Shown: one piece after another, positions 7,045 to 15,806 of the stretch
Numbering within the stretch: position 1 is the stretch's first letter
Layout: every line of letters starts with the position of its first letter
NCBI GenBank assembly: GCA_964482435.1
Contig: CAYZXL010000007.1
Span: 62,001 to 126,000 of the forward strand
Reading direction: 5' to 3'
DNA from: CAYZXL01 sp964482435
GTDB lineage: Bacteria; Auribacterota; JABMQX01
DNA length: 64,000 nt
Made by a program: the position numbers and the translations under genes
The notes under the pieces: model-generated
The model's database searches: none
What the model was told of the DNA's origin: nothing
What the model saw: only the letters and a program-made list of their open reading frames with translations

Positions 7045-8967
7045 ATGGAAGAGATCATCATCAGCGAAAAGGAATACCTCGACAAGGCCTATGCGTGCTG
7101 GCTCGGCAAGTGCATCGGAGGAACGCTTGGCCGGCCTCTGGAAGGGAAAAGGGGACCTCACCGCCTGACTTTTTATCGTCCAATTCCGCACAGGCCCATC
7201 GAAAATGACGACCTGGACATTCAGCTCGTCTGGCTCCACGCTCTCCGCGAACGGGGCGTTAACATCACCTCACAGGAGCTTGCGCAGGAGTGGCTGGACC
7301 ACATCATCTACTGGTTCGACGAGTACCGCTTCGCGACGGCCAACCTCAAGAAGGGGCTTGTCCCACCGATCAGCGGCAGTTTCAACAACTGGTACAAGGA
7401 CTGCATGCGGTCGCCCATCCGGTCGGAAATCTGGGCTCTGATTTCACCGGGTTCGCCGCAGACTGCCGTGCGATACGCCTACCAGGACGCCACCATTGAC
7501 CACACCGACGAGGGTGTGTACGGCGAAGTGTTTCTGGCTGCCATCGAGAGCGCCGCGTTCCTCGTGTCCGATGTCCAGAAGCTACTCGAGCTGGGACTGT
7601 CGGTCATCCCGCCGGAATGCCGCGTGAGCAAAGCAGTTCGGGATGTAATGCAGTGGCATCGGGAGAAAGCATACGGGGAAGAGGCCCGGCGAAGGCTTCT
7701 GGACAAGCACGGTTCCGACAACTTCAGCGACACTCCTCAAAACCTCGGCATAGTGACGCTGGGCTTGCTTTACGGAGACGGCGACTTTGAGAAGGGAATC
7801 CTCGCGGCCGTGAATTGCGGCCTGGACAGCGACTGCAACGCTGGCACCGCGGGCTCCATTCTTGGAATCATCGGCGGCCGGGACGGCATCCCGGTCAAGT
7901 GGCAATCCCCAATCAAGGGGAAAATTGCCCCGGGGCGCGGGATCGTCGGGTTTGAGCCGCCAACCGAGATCGAAACCCTCGCCCAACAATCCCTGGCTCT
8001 GGCAAAAGCGGTTCTGGAAAAAAACGATGCTGGCGTGCGCATAACCACGACCAAGCACAAGGGGCGGCGCGCCGCGGCTGGCGATTTTGGCGAGCTGTCA
8101 CCCGTAACCCTCAGCGACCACGACAGATTCACGGAAGAGCATCCGATCGGAGCCGCCACACTGAAAATCCGCTACCAGGATTCTCCGACGATCAATTACG
8201 ACAAGCCCGCAGAAATAGAGTTTACTATCGCCAACACGTCGGAAAAGGGAATTGAAGGGCATGTGGAGGTCGCGGCTCCGTGGGGATGGCAGTTTGAGCC
8301 AGCGAGCGGGTTCGATTTCTCAATCAAGAAGAAGGCGGGCTCGTCGTCTACGAAGTTGACTCTTCGTGCGGATGAAAAGAGCGTGCAGATACTGCCGATC
8401 AATCCGCTTTCGGCGCGCATCAACACGAAGGGGCAGCAGCCCGTGACTGTGCAATTTGCTTTAGCTGGCGAGCGACGATGGCTCGTGGCCGGCCCATACG
8501 GGAAGAAAGGGAAGCGCGCCCACGAGAGGGTTTACATGCCCGAAAAAGCCCTCGCGGACACGAAGCCCAGGGGCCAGGTCACGTTCAAAAAGGCTTCATT
8601 CCCGGAGTTTTCAATGAACATCAACCCGCTTTTCGGCCACAAGAAGGAAGGGGCAGTTTATGCCTTCGGCTGGTTCTACAGTTCCCGCAAGAGAGACCTT
8701 CGCCTCTTCGTGAGCTGCAACGATGGCGTCAAGGTCTGGCTCAACGATAGACTGGCCCTGGCGAGACACAACCACTTCCCAATTCGGCCGCCGGGATACC
8801 GCGCGGACGTTCAGGTTCAGCGAGGCTGGAACAGGCTTCTGCTAAAGGTGTCGCGCTGCGGCAACCCTGTGAACCTCCATTTGTACTTTGGCGACCAGAA
8901 GAACCACGTCTTCAACGACGTGATTGACACGTACTTTCCTCCGGAGGTCCTCGCCTTCGCAGGGTGA
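7045..8967 (+). CDS. ADP-ribosylglycohydrolase family protein with C-terminal beta domains
   Basis: ATG 7045 follows a strong GAGGGGAGG site. Residues about 5-310 are an ADP-ribosyl-glycohydrolase fold: CWLGKCIGGTLGRPLEG, the acidic metal-binding stretch ENDDLDIQ (the DDT-like motif), DEGVYGEVFLAAIESAAF and GLDSDCNAGTAGSILGII (the second Asp cluster). The family hydrolyses ADP-ribose linkages on proteins or small molecules using two Mg ions. Residues about 370-460 resemble an Ig-like or NEW-type beta domain. The last 150 residues (RRWLVAGPYG, LRLFVSCNDGVKVWLNDRLA, GWNRLLLKVS) form a jelly-roll domain common in secreted planctomycete-type proteins. No signal peptide is visible, so the mix of an intracellular-type enzyme and wall-type C-terminal domains is unusual. 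The substrate is unknown, and a role in carbohydrate utilisation is possible. Confidence 0.8.
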   Translation: MEEIIISEKEYLDKAYACWLGKCIGGTLGRPLEGKRGPHRLTFYRPIPHRPIENDDLDIQLVWLHALRERGVNITSQELAQEWLDHIIYWFDEYRFATANLKKGLVPPISGSFNNWYKDCMRSPIRSEIWALISPGSPQTAVRYAYQDATIDHTDEGVYGEVFLAAIESAAFLVSDVQKLLELGLSVIPPECRVSKAVRDVMQWHREKAYGEEARRRLLDKHGSDNFSDTPQNLGIVTLGLLYGDGDFEKGILAAVNCGLDSDCNAGTAGSILGIIGGRDGIPVKWQSPIKGKIAPGRGIVGFEPPTEIETLAQQSLALAKAVLEKNDAGVRITTTKHKGRRAAAGDFGELSPVTLSDHDRFTEEHPIGAATLKIRYQDSPTINYDKPAEIEFTIANTSEKGIEGHVEVAAPWGWQFEPASGFDFSIKKKAGSSSTKLTLRADEKSVQILPINPLSARINTKGQQPVTVQFALAGERRWLVAGPYGKKGKRAHERVYMPEKALADTKPRGQVTFKKASFPEFSMNINPLFGHKKEGAVYAFGWFYSSRKRDLRLFVSCNDGVKVWLNDRLALARHNHFPIRPPGYRADVQVQRGWNRLLLKVSRCGNPVNLHLYFGDQKNHVFNDVIDTYFPPEVLAFAG

Positions 8968-9141
8968 TGTGGCAGCGCTGCGGAAGAGAGCTTGAATGGC
9001 CGGTCGCGGCCGGCTGGATGGATTTCTGCGGGCACCGGCACTACGCCCGCGATCCCCGCTGCTTCGTCAGCCCCCGAATGGATCGCAGAGCGTTCAGGTG
9101 GCCGGGCCGATGACTGTGCTGTCACATAGCCACGCGGCGTC

Positions 9142-10434
9142 CTATTGGCTTCGCAAGCGGTTGACGACTGTCGGCATGATGTCCTGGCCGACCATCTCCC
9201 CCAGTTCGCCTTTCGGGCAGGCCTTTTCCGAAAACTCCTTGACCGAACCCGCCTGAATCGGTCCGCCGCTGACGAGAATCGGGACCGGGTCGTCCGAGTG
9301 AACCTTCATCAGGCACGGCGTCGAATGGTCTGCCGTGACGATGATGACCGTCTGTCGCGAATCAATTCCGGCTACGAGGGGCTTGATGAAAAAACGATCA
9401 ATCTTCTCGATAATTTCTTTCTTGAGCCTGTAATCGCCGTCGTGTCCGGGGACATCAGGACCTTTGATGTGCACGTAGATTCCGTCGAATTTCGGAAGAT
9501 TCTTCAGTACCTCGAAGACGACTGTCGTGTAGCGCGCCTCGAGGCTCTCCGACGAGACCGGAATCTCAATCGGCTGCATTCCTGTCAGAAGAGCGATTCC
9601 CCTCTCGACGGGCATTTCCACGACGCACCCGAATTTCATCCCATATCGCTCCTGCATGGAGGGGAATTTCGGCAGACCATCACCGGCGTCTCGATTGAGG
9701 ATCATGTTCGCGGGAAGACTTCCTTTGGCAATCCTCTTCTTGTTGACGGCGGATTCGTTGAGCACCTTGTGGCTTTTCTCGGTGAATTCGTTCGTGAGGT
9801 CCGCGGCGATTCTTGCCCCTTCCGGGTCCGTCGCGTCTTCCAGAGGAACGCATTTCTGCACCTTCTTGTCGTACGTCCTTAGCGCCACGCCAAGCATCCC
9901 TTCCCTGCCGTAAGCGGGGTCAGTATTGCCGACCTGCCCGGAGAGCGGTCTTTCTTTGCTGCGAATCACGAGCACGGCCCGGTGCTCGATCGTGTTCTTG
10001 AAAGCGAACGTCGCCGGATGAGTCGTCAGCTTCACGTTGCTATTGATCTCCCGGCTCAAGGCGGTGGCTTCTTCCGTCGTGAGGTTTCGCCCCGCGCGCC
10101 GGTCAAGTATCTCCATCTTCTCGTTGACCGTCGCGAAATTCGCCCGATGAGCCAGGTCTCCGTCCCTGACCTCGACCTCAACGGCATGAGCCTCCAGAGG
10201 CCCGCGGCCGGTGTAATACTTGTGCGGGTCATAGCCCAGAATGCTTATGACCGCTATGTCCGATTCCGGTGAAATTCCCTTTCCGACGGGATAGACGATC
10301 CCGCAGACGCCCTTCGCGGCGAGAGAGTCCAGCCCCGGCGTCTCCGCCGCTTCCAGCGGAGTCTTATTTCCGAGGTCCGGAATTGGCCGGTCTCCCAGAC
10401 CATCCAGAACAACGTACAGAATCTTCTTCGGCAT
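9142..10434 (-). CDS. apgM: Cofactor-independent phosphoglycerate mutase, archaeal type
   Basis: Interconverts 3- and 2-phosphoglycerate in glycolysis and gluconeogenesis. ATG 10434 (MPKKILYVVLDGLGDRP) follows AAAGGAGGAAG and gives 430 residues. The longer open frame to 10518 overlaps the preceding gene and has no support. Alkaline-phosphatase-superfamily landmarks include VLDGLGDRP with the first metal Asp, SPESDIAVISILGYDP with the phosphorylated Ser region, HIKGPDVPGHDGD and TADHSTPC with metal His residues. The size fits the apgM family (about 400-430), not the 510-residue gpmI type. It is 64 nt downstream of the M50 protease gene on the same strand and is probably in one transcript with it. 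Confidence 0.92.
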   Translation of the reverse strand: MPKKILYVVLDGLGDRPIPDLGNKTPLEAAETPGLDSLAAKGVCGIVYPVGKGISPESDIAVISILGYDPHKYYTGRGPLEAHAVEVEVRDGDLAHRANFATVNEKMEILDRRAGRNLTTEEATALSREINSNVKLTTHPATFAFKNTIEHRAVLVIRSKERPLSGQVGNTDPAYGREGMLGVALRTYDKKVQKCVPLEDATDPEGARIAADLTNEFTEKSHKVLNESAVNKKRIAKGSLPANMILNRDAGDGLPKFPSMQERYGMKFGCVVEMPVERGIALLTGMQPIEIPVSSESLEARYTTVVFEVLKNLPKFDGIYVHIKGPDVPGHDGDYRLKKEIIEKIDRFFIKPLVAGIDSRQTVIIVTADHSTPCLMKVHSDDPVPILVSGGPIQAGSVKEFSEKACPKGELGEMVGQDIMPTVVNRLRSQ

Positions 10435-10498
10435 TCTTCCTCCTTTATTTCCGTGCGAATGTCTCTCAGCGCAAGCCGGAGGCGGAAATTGCTTCGGT

Positions 10499-11572
10499 TC
10501 ACCTCCCCACCAGCTCACACATCATATGATATTTGCCAATCTGTTCCAGATTGATCATTCCTAAAAGTCTATCACCCTCCACAACGGGAACTAACGAGAC
10601 GCCCTGTCCCTGCATCTTCTGGAAAACACGGTCGAGCGTGTCCTCCACTGTAGCGGACATGAACTCCCGTCTCATGATTTCCGAAACGGGGGTTTCAGCG
10701 GGTCTCTCGTGGATGGCCGGGAAAATCGTCTCCTTGGGCAAAATCCCGACCACCCGGTCGCCTTCCACAACCGGAAAATCGGCCTGGAGGGTATGACATG
10801 CTTTCTCGACGACGCTCCGCAATGAGTCCTGCGGACTGACCGTCTCGACGCGCGTCAGCATCGCTCGGCTCACGGGAACGTTCCTCAATGCCGCGCGAAT
10901 CATCGTCACGTGCTCTTCGCCTTCCGCCCCTAAGTAGATGAAGACTGCGATAAGAGCAACCCAGAGGTTGTAGAAAGCCCCGTAAAAGAACATCAGAATA
11001 GCAATCCCTTGGCCGATGTCCACAGCCAGTTTCGTGGCCCGTATGTGGTTCATTCGAGTCGCCAGAATCCCCCTCAGCACCCTTCCTCCATCCATCGGGA
11101 AAGCGGGAAGGATGTTGAAGAGTCCGAGCACCAGGTTGATGCGGAATAAGTTCGCCAGGAGGTGCGGCCTGGCGAAGGAGAAGTGCCTCAGCGAAGTAGG
11201 CTGGTCCGCCACCGAAGCCAGGATGTAGAAAATCGCCGCCAGCAGCAAACTCGTAACCGGTCCCACGATGGATACCTTGATTTCTTTGCTTGGCTCCTCC
11301 GGCATCTCCTCCATCTGCGACACGCCGCCCATTGGAAGAAGGACAATCCCGCGCACTTTGATCCCGTATCGCATGGCCACGAGGCTGTGGGCAAGCTCGT
11401 GCACTACCACGCACGCGAAAATGAAGAGAACTGTGATTACTCCGTAAAGAGCGCTTCCCGGCACCCCCGGTTTGCCTCCAGCCATCGCCACAAACAGCAA
11501 AAGGAGAACGAACGTTACGTGAATTCTCAAGGGAATCCCAAAAAGCCTTGCGACCTCAAATGACCATTTCAT
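10499..11572 (-). CDS. Site-2 protease (M50) with C-terminal CBS pair
   Basis: An integral-membrane zinc metalloprotease of 357 residues. Transmembrane segments lie around residues 15-32 and 40-65 and in two later clusters. The zinc motif is HELAH (about 59-63), and the second motif NILPAFPMDGGR supplies the third ligand Asp. Residues about 235-355 form two CBS repeats (VSRAMLTRVETV, VSEIMRREFMSA), which usually sense adenosine nucleotides. The layout matches the SpoIVFB-like/Rip3 subgroup with CBS domains. It would cut membrane-anchored regulators, but no anti-sigma factor is encoded nearby. It lies between the disulfide reductase gene (134 nt upstream) and apgM. The ATG start at the first hydrophobic segment is consistent with the family. 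Confidence 0.9.
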   Translation of the reverse strand: MKWSFEVARLFGIPLRIHVTFVLLLLFVAMAGGKPGVPGSALYGVITVLFIFACVVVHELAHSLVAMRYGIKVRGIVLLPMGGVSQMEEMPEEPSKEIKVSIVGPVTSLLLAAIFYILASVADQPTSLRHFSFARPHLLANLFRINLVLGLFNILPAFPMDGGRVLRGILATRMNHIRATKLAVDIGQGIAILMFFYGAFYNLWVALIAVFIYLGAEGEEHVTMIRAALRNVPVSRAMLTRVETVSPQDSLRSVVEKACHTLQADFPVVEGDRVVGILPKETIFPAIHERPAETPVSEIMRREFMSATVEDTLDRVFQKMQGQGVSLVPVVEGDRLLGMINLEQIGKYHMMCELVGR

Positions 11573-11706
11573 TGCGGCAAACCTCCCATGATGCTATTCC
11601 AGCGACGAGAATTACGGCCCTGAAGGTTCTTGGCGCTCCCTTTGTCGGCAAGCTCAATCGGGAGCAGGCCTGCGTGGATGACGAGCCAGCTCCGCTCGCT
11701 GCGCTC

Positions 11707-12354
11707 CTACCCGCCGCGGACTGCCTTCATGACCTGCTCGGCGAATTGCTTCTCCGGCAGGGCTCCCTCGATGAAGAAAGTCTCGGTCACGACGGTTTTC
11801 GGGACTGATACCACCCCGCATTTGGCGGCGACATGCGGGAACTCGACCACCTCAATCATGTCGGCCCGGATTTGTTCTTTGGCGACGGCGAACCTGTGGG
11901 CGATCTTGACGGCCATCGGGCAATAGGGACACGTCGGGGTTACGAAAACCTGAATGTGGACGGGGCGATCGAGGGGCTTGAGAATTTCCGCCGTCTCAGG
12001 GGAAAGCATCGCGTCACGGTTGGAAACGACGGTTATCGCCTCAAGGAGCGAGACGAACTCATACCCCGACGGGATTCCAAAGAACCGAATCCCGTAATCA
12101 ACCTCGCCCGCCACGGCAACCGCCGGAATTTTGTCAATCCGGTACTGGTGAACCCTCTCCTTGTCTTCAACGAAATCGTACACCTCAAAGAAAAGCTTAC
12201 TCGAGACGCTCGCCAACTCCTCGACGAGCTCCCTCGTGGACTGACACAACTGGCATTCAGACTCTTGCGTGAAGACAATTAGCCTCACCGGCTCTTTCAG
12301 TCGGGCAAGCCTCTTTCGCAGCTCTTTTTTCACTATATCGCTCAGTATGGCCAT
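11707..12354 (-). CDS. Protein disulfide oxidoreductase (double thioredoxin fold)
   Basis: A 215-residue protein of two fused thioredoxin/glutaredoxin domains, each with a CXXC centre: CQLC in the first half (after FTQESE) and CPYC in the second (after VTPT). The cis-Pro loops IPAVAV and VPKTVV are present. Such proteins, known from archaea and thermophilic bacteria, accept electrons from a thioredoxin reductase and reduce or isomerise disulfides. The matching reductase gene lies 22 nt upstream, which supports a direct pairing. I chose ATG 12354 (MAILSDIVKKELRKRL) because the extra residues from 12429 would overlap the reductase and lack similarity. It is cytosolic, with no signal sequence. 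Confidence 0.87.
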   Translation of the reverse strand: MAILSDIVKKELRKRLARLKEPVRLIVFTQESECQLCQSTRELVEELASVSSKLFFEVYDFVEDKERVHQYRIDKIPAVAVAGEVDYGIRFFGIPSGYEFVSLLEAITVVSNRDAMLSPETAEILKPLDRPVHIQVFVTPTCPYCPMAVKIAHRFAVAKEQIRADMIEVVEFPHVAAKCGVVSVPKTVVTETFFIEGALPEKQFAEQVMKAVRGG

Positions 12355-12376
12355 TTTCTCTTCTCGTGCAAGTCTC

Positions 12377-13372
12377 CTACCGGTGAAGCAAGTATGCGTA
12401 GGCGGCAAGAGCTGCCTTGCAGCCATCACCTGCCGCGACGATGATTTGCTTTTCGGGAACAGTGGTTACATCGCCCGCCGCAAAGACCCCCGGCGTGGTA
12501 GTTCTCGCATAGCAGTCGGTTATGACTTCGCCCCATTGGTTCATCTTGACCAGTCCCTTCGCGCACTCCGAGTTGGGGACAAGCCCGATCTCGATAAACA
12601 CCCCCTCCACTTCCAATATCTTCGTTTTCGCGGTTCGGCGGTCGCGGGTGGTGATGTTTCCGACTCGCCCTTCGACGCGGCCAATCTCGACAACCTCATG
12701 GGCAAGATGAAGCTGTACTTTTTGAGGATTCTTCGTTTTTTCAATGAGGATCGGGTCCGCCTGGAGGGAGTCGCGGATGTTGACGACGTGTATCCTCGCA
12801 GCACCGATGTTGAGCAAATCGTTCACGGCGGTCAGAGCGGAATTGCCTCCTCCGATGACCGCGACGTCTTTTCCTGAGAAGAGTGGAGCATCGCAAGTCG
12901 CGCAATAGCTCACGCCTCTCCCGACAAGCTCCCGTTCTCCGGGGACGTTCAACTGGCGAGACCTCTTTCCGGTGGCAATGATAACCGTCGCCGATTTGAA
13001 GACCTTCCCTCCCTCCGCGAACACCCGGAAGCCGGCTGCGTCCTGCTTGATTTTCACGACTGTCTGCCCCAGGTCTATGTCAATGGGATGGCGGCGAATC
13101 TGCTCCTCGAATTTCTGGACAAGCTCCATTCCCTCGATGTAGTAGAACCCAATGTAGTTTTCGACCTCGGAAGTCAGAAGAACCTGCCCGCCGATGTCGT
13201 TAGAGATAAGGAGGGTTTTGAGCATTTTCCTGGCGGCGTACACCCCGGCGGTCAGGCCGGCAGGTCCCGCCCCGACGATGATTAGCTCGTATTCCCTGCC
13301 GCTTTCGACGGGTGGGGTTTGAGTTTTTGTCTCCTCTTGGGGGAGAATCACTCCCACACTCTCCTGGCTCAT
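12377..13372 (-). CDS. trxB: Thioredoxin reductase (flavoprotein)
   Basis: A 331-residue pyridine nucleotide-disulfide oxidoreductase. The FAD-binding motif IVGAGPAGLTAGVYAAR, the redox centre CATC (in GVSYCATCDAP), the NAD(P)-binding motif VIGGGNSALTAV and the C-terminal FAD motif GVFAAGDVT are all present. The start at ATG 13372 (MSQESVGVILPQEE) is 45 codons inside the longest open frame, whose extra Arg-rich N-terminus is not protein-like; an AGAGG site precedes 13372. About 20 extra residues lead into the first beta strand. It would pass electrons from NAD(P)H to the disulfide oxidoreductase encoded next in the operon. Confidence 0.92.
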   Translation of the reverse strand: MSQESVGVILPQEETKTQTPPVESGREYELIIVGAGPAGLTAGVYAARKMLKTLLISNDIGGQVLLTSEVENYIGFYYIEGMELVQKFEEQIRRHPIDIDLGQTVVKIKQDAAGFRVFAEGGKVFKSATVIIATGKRSRQLNVPGERELVGRGVSYCATCDAPLFSGKDVAVIGGGNSALTAVNDLLNIGAARIHVVNIRDSLQADPILIEKTKNPQKVQLHLAHEVVEIGRVEGRVGNITTRDRRTAKTKILEVEGVFIEIGLVPNSECAKGLVKMNQWGEVITDCYARTTTPGVFAAGDVTTVPEKQIIVAAGDGCKAALAAYAYLLHR

Positions 13373-13704
13373 TCTTTGGTCCTCTACGTGCTTTGCGCGC
13401 CTTGCGCGGCTTGCCGAGCTTTCTCGCCGGTGGGAACGAAGGCCCCGTCTCTTGGAGGCCCGGCGCCTTTCTCGTTTTGCCCGAGACCTCTTATGCCAGA
13501 CTCCCATCCTGTCGCCCTCGCTTTAGCCTCGGCGCAGGACTTGTCGTGAGGGTAGTTCCTCGGTAAGGATAGCCTTGCACTGGACGAAGTTCAACAGAGA
13601 ATTCCAGAAGGGTGTGGCTACGCCTGATTGGGAGGTGGGGCCTCGTACCGCTGGCGTCTTGGCCAGCCGTGCCCTGCTGGGCCGCGCTACAGGGACGTGG
13701 AGCC

Positions 13705-13786
13705 TACCTCAATTGAATGTGTCGCCCCCTGTGGGGGCTGACCGTAAGAGGCCAGCCCCATACCCCTGCAAAGAGAGGGTCGCGTC
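13705..13786 (+). repeat. Structured repeat unit B
   Basis: CCTCAATTGAATGTGTCGCC, then the hairpin GCCCCC-TGT-GGGGGC, ending CTGCAAAGAGAGGGTCGC. The first part matches about 6508-6545 (stem GCTCCC-TGC-GGGAGC there). The GTGTCGCCCC to CTGCAAAG part matches 6728-6795. Confidence 0.6.
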
Positions 13787-13827
13787 CTATGCGGGCGAGA
13801 CGAACGACAAGCCACGCGAAATCCTGT

Positions 13828-13921
13828 CAATCCCCGCAGGGGATGAAACACAATAGCCACGGGTGGCAACCCGTGGAACCAGAGGCCCGAATTTAATCAA
13901 GCCCGCGCAGAGGGCGACACA
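13828..13921 (+). repeat. Structured repeat unit A, copy 2
   Basis: Hairpins TCCCC-GCA-GGGGA (13831-13843) and CCACGGGT-GGCA-ACCCGTGG (13857-13876), followed by AACCAGAGGCCCGAATTTAA and TCAAGCCCGCGCAG. Relative to 6408-6505 the linkers are conserved, and the stem changes (C to T on one arm, G to A on the other) preserve pairing. Confidence 0.7.
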
Positions 13922-14239
13922 GAATGAAGTCCTACCTTCTGGAAAATTTCCCTGCACCTTGATCTTCACCACGAAGGGCGGCGTTGCAGCTGATGCCGCC
14001 GAAGGCGGGACTCCACGCCCACTCCCACAGTCAACCACTCAAATGTAGGCGCGCCCTCCCAGAACATTAACCGCTTGCCGGCAAAATGAAGGTGCCGATG
14101 GTCAGGGCAGGATTGTTTTCGATGCATTGGAAAGTGAGGCGGCAGGCTTCCGGAAGGGGGAGGCCACCATGCACGGGGGTGCTGACGCATTCTTGTGCAG
14201 CACTATGGCTGAAGCCAGGCTGCGATTCCCGGGTGGTTC

Positions 14240-14590
14240 CTACATCTCGGCGAGCATTCTTTCCCGTTGCTGTTTGTATTCCTCGTCGGTCACCAGTCCC
14301 TGCCGCTTGAGGGATTCCAGCTTCTTCAATCTGCTCTCCACGTCTGGTTCTTTGGCATCAGGTCCCATACTTGTCTGGAAATCCACGACTTCGTGAGCAA
14401 CGCCTCTTTCGGAAAAAACGTTGACCGCATTATATGCCGTCAGGCCAGCCGACAAGAGCGTCCACAGTATCCCGAAGGCGACAGGTCCGGGAATCAGCAC
14501 GAACACCCCGATTCCCATGAAGACTATTCCGACGATCATCATCACAAGAGACAAGGGCTTACTTTGTCTGACTTTTCCCCTTCCCCACAT
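14240..14590 (-). CDS. Small membrane protein with C-terminal SHOCT domain
   Basis: 116 residues. Two hydrophobic segments, about 14-34 (LVMMIVGIVFMGIGVFVLIP) and 36-55, form a helical hairpin. The last 30 residues (ESRLKKLESLKRQGLVTDEEYKQQRERML) are a clear SHOCT domain, a short helical module that mediates oligomerisation in many small bacterial proteins. ATG 14590 follows AAGGAGGAG at good spacing. No partner is evident: the upstream minus-strand neighbour is a metal-dependent hydrolase 338 nt away. The function is unknown. Confidence 0.8.
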   Translation of the reverse strand: MWGRGKVRQSKPLSLVMMIVGIVFMGIGVFVLIPGPVAFGILWTLLSAGLTAYNAVNVFSERGVAHEVVDFQTSMGPDAKEPDVESRLKKLESLKRQGLVTDEEYKQQRERMLAEM

Positions 14591-14928
14591 AACTTACTCC
14601 TCCTTGAATCTGTGACAACCACCTATGGATTACCATGCTTGCCGCGGGACCACTCGCGACGCGACTCCTGCGGCGGAAGGCCCCGTTCCTTGTCTCTTGA
14701 AGCACTCGCGAGAGGCTCCATTGGAGCCGCCGGCCCGGAACCGTTTGTCATCCTGACATCCCCACGTGCGAACAGGTCCTTTGGGGCGTGGATATTCAAG
14801 CTGTCCGCCGGGAGATGAGCAGTTGGGAAGTACCACACCGTAGAGGCCGGCCGTGATTCGCCGCCTCTCCCTCGCTCGCAACACAGGGGAATATCGCTGG
14901 GAATTCTCCGCCCAGATTCCTATCCGGC
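14591..14928. other. Intergenic, nothing recognised
   Basis: 338 bp between two minus-strand genes. I see no repeats shared with other islands, no terminator with a T-run and no supported gene. Confidence 0.5.
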
Positions 14929-15585
14929 TCAGGATGTCGGGTGCTGCATCACCCAGATTTCGGTCTCCGGGGGGAGCTTGTCCTTCGTGACCTCGACCTC
15001 CTGGCCGACTTTTTTGACGTTTTCCTTTCCCGCGAGGAAGTCGTCAACAGGAGCAATTGGAAAGCCGCAGCATTCGGTTTTGTAGTGCATCGGGATGACG
15101 ACCCGCGGCTCAAAGTTGTCGGCGACCTCTGTGGCGGTCTCAGCATCAATGGTATAGAACCCGCCGACCGGGATTAGGAGAATATCCGGTTTGCCGATGA
15201 AGCTCGCCTCCTTGTCGGAGAGAGGATGGCCGAGGTCGCCCAGGTGGGTGACCTTCAGACCGTCTATCTCGACTGTGAAGACGGCATTCTTGCCCCTCTC
15301 GGAGCCGCGGGACTCATCGTGATAGGTGTGGACGCCGTTGACCTTCACATCCCGAATGGAGCTTGCGCCTGCCGACGAAATCACCCGCGGATTTCCCTTC
15401 ACGGCCTTGGCGTAGGAATGGTCCGGGTGGTCGTGGCTCAAAAGGACAGCATCGGCAGTCTCGTTGATGGCGGGATAGCCGACAGCCCCGCCGTATGCCC
15501 CCGCCTGGAACGGGTCGAGGACCACTTTCGTTCCCTTCTGCGACGTGAGAAGAAATGCTGAATGACCGAGGTATTTGATTTTCAT
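14929..15585 (-). CDS. UPF0173 metal-dependent hydrolase (metallo-beta-lactamase fold)
   Basis: 218 residues, the usual size for this family. The N-terminus MKIKYLGHSAFLL and the metal-binding loop LLSHDHPDHSY (H-x-H-x-D-H form), then THLGDLGHPL and VIPMHYKTE, are the standard metallo-beta-lactamase ligand positions. The family is cytosolic and of unproven substrate. ATG 15585 is preceded by AGAGGTGA. It follows citrate synthase on the same strand after 221 nt, so co-transcription is uncertain. Confidence 0.88.
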   Translation of the reverse strand: MKIKYLGHSAFLLTSQKGTKVVLDPFQAGAYGGAVGYPAINETADAVLLSHDHPDHSYAKAVKGNPRVISSAGASSIRDVKVNGVHTYHDESRGSERGKNAVFTVEIDGLKVTHLGDLGHPLSDKEASFIGKPDILLIPVGGFYTIDAETATEVADNFEPRVVIPMHYKTECCGFPIAPVDDFLAGKENVKKVGQEVEVTKDKLPPETEIWVMQHPTS

Positions 15586-15806
15586 GACTCACCTCTTTTC
15601 CCGCTTGACAGCCCCAATGTGCGGTCTGAGGGCGCGGGTCGAGCTGCCGATCCGCGCCCCCCGGTTTGCTCGACGAGGTTTCATGGGCCAAGAGCCCGCA
15701 ATCAGAGGGCACAGGGCGCGCTCACTGCCGGTTCGGGCCCTTCCCCCGCGAGGCTCAGCGCTGCGAAAGCCTTCCTCCTCCGCCGGACGCCGAACGCGCC
15801 TCGGCA

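Larger units (their letters stand above)
13373..14239. other. Gene-free repeat island
   Basis: About 870 bp without a supported gene. The right part (13705-13921) holds structured repeats shared with the 6.4-6.8 kb region. The rest (13373-13700 and 13922-14239) shows short open frames on both strands without family similarity or ribosome binding sites. I see no transposase or tRNA. Confidence 0.65.

Noticed and set aside
13966..14310. Overlapping 74-89 codon frames on both strands between the repeat island and the SHOCT gene
   Set aside because: No ribosome binding sites, no similarity, composition-driven; treated as non-coding.
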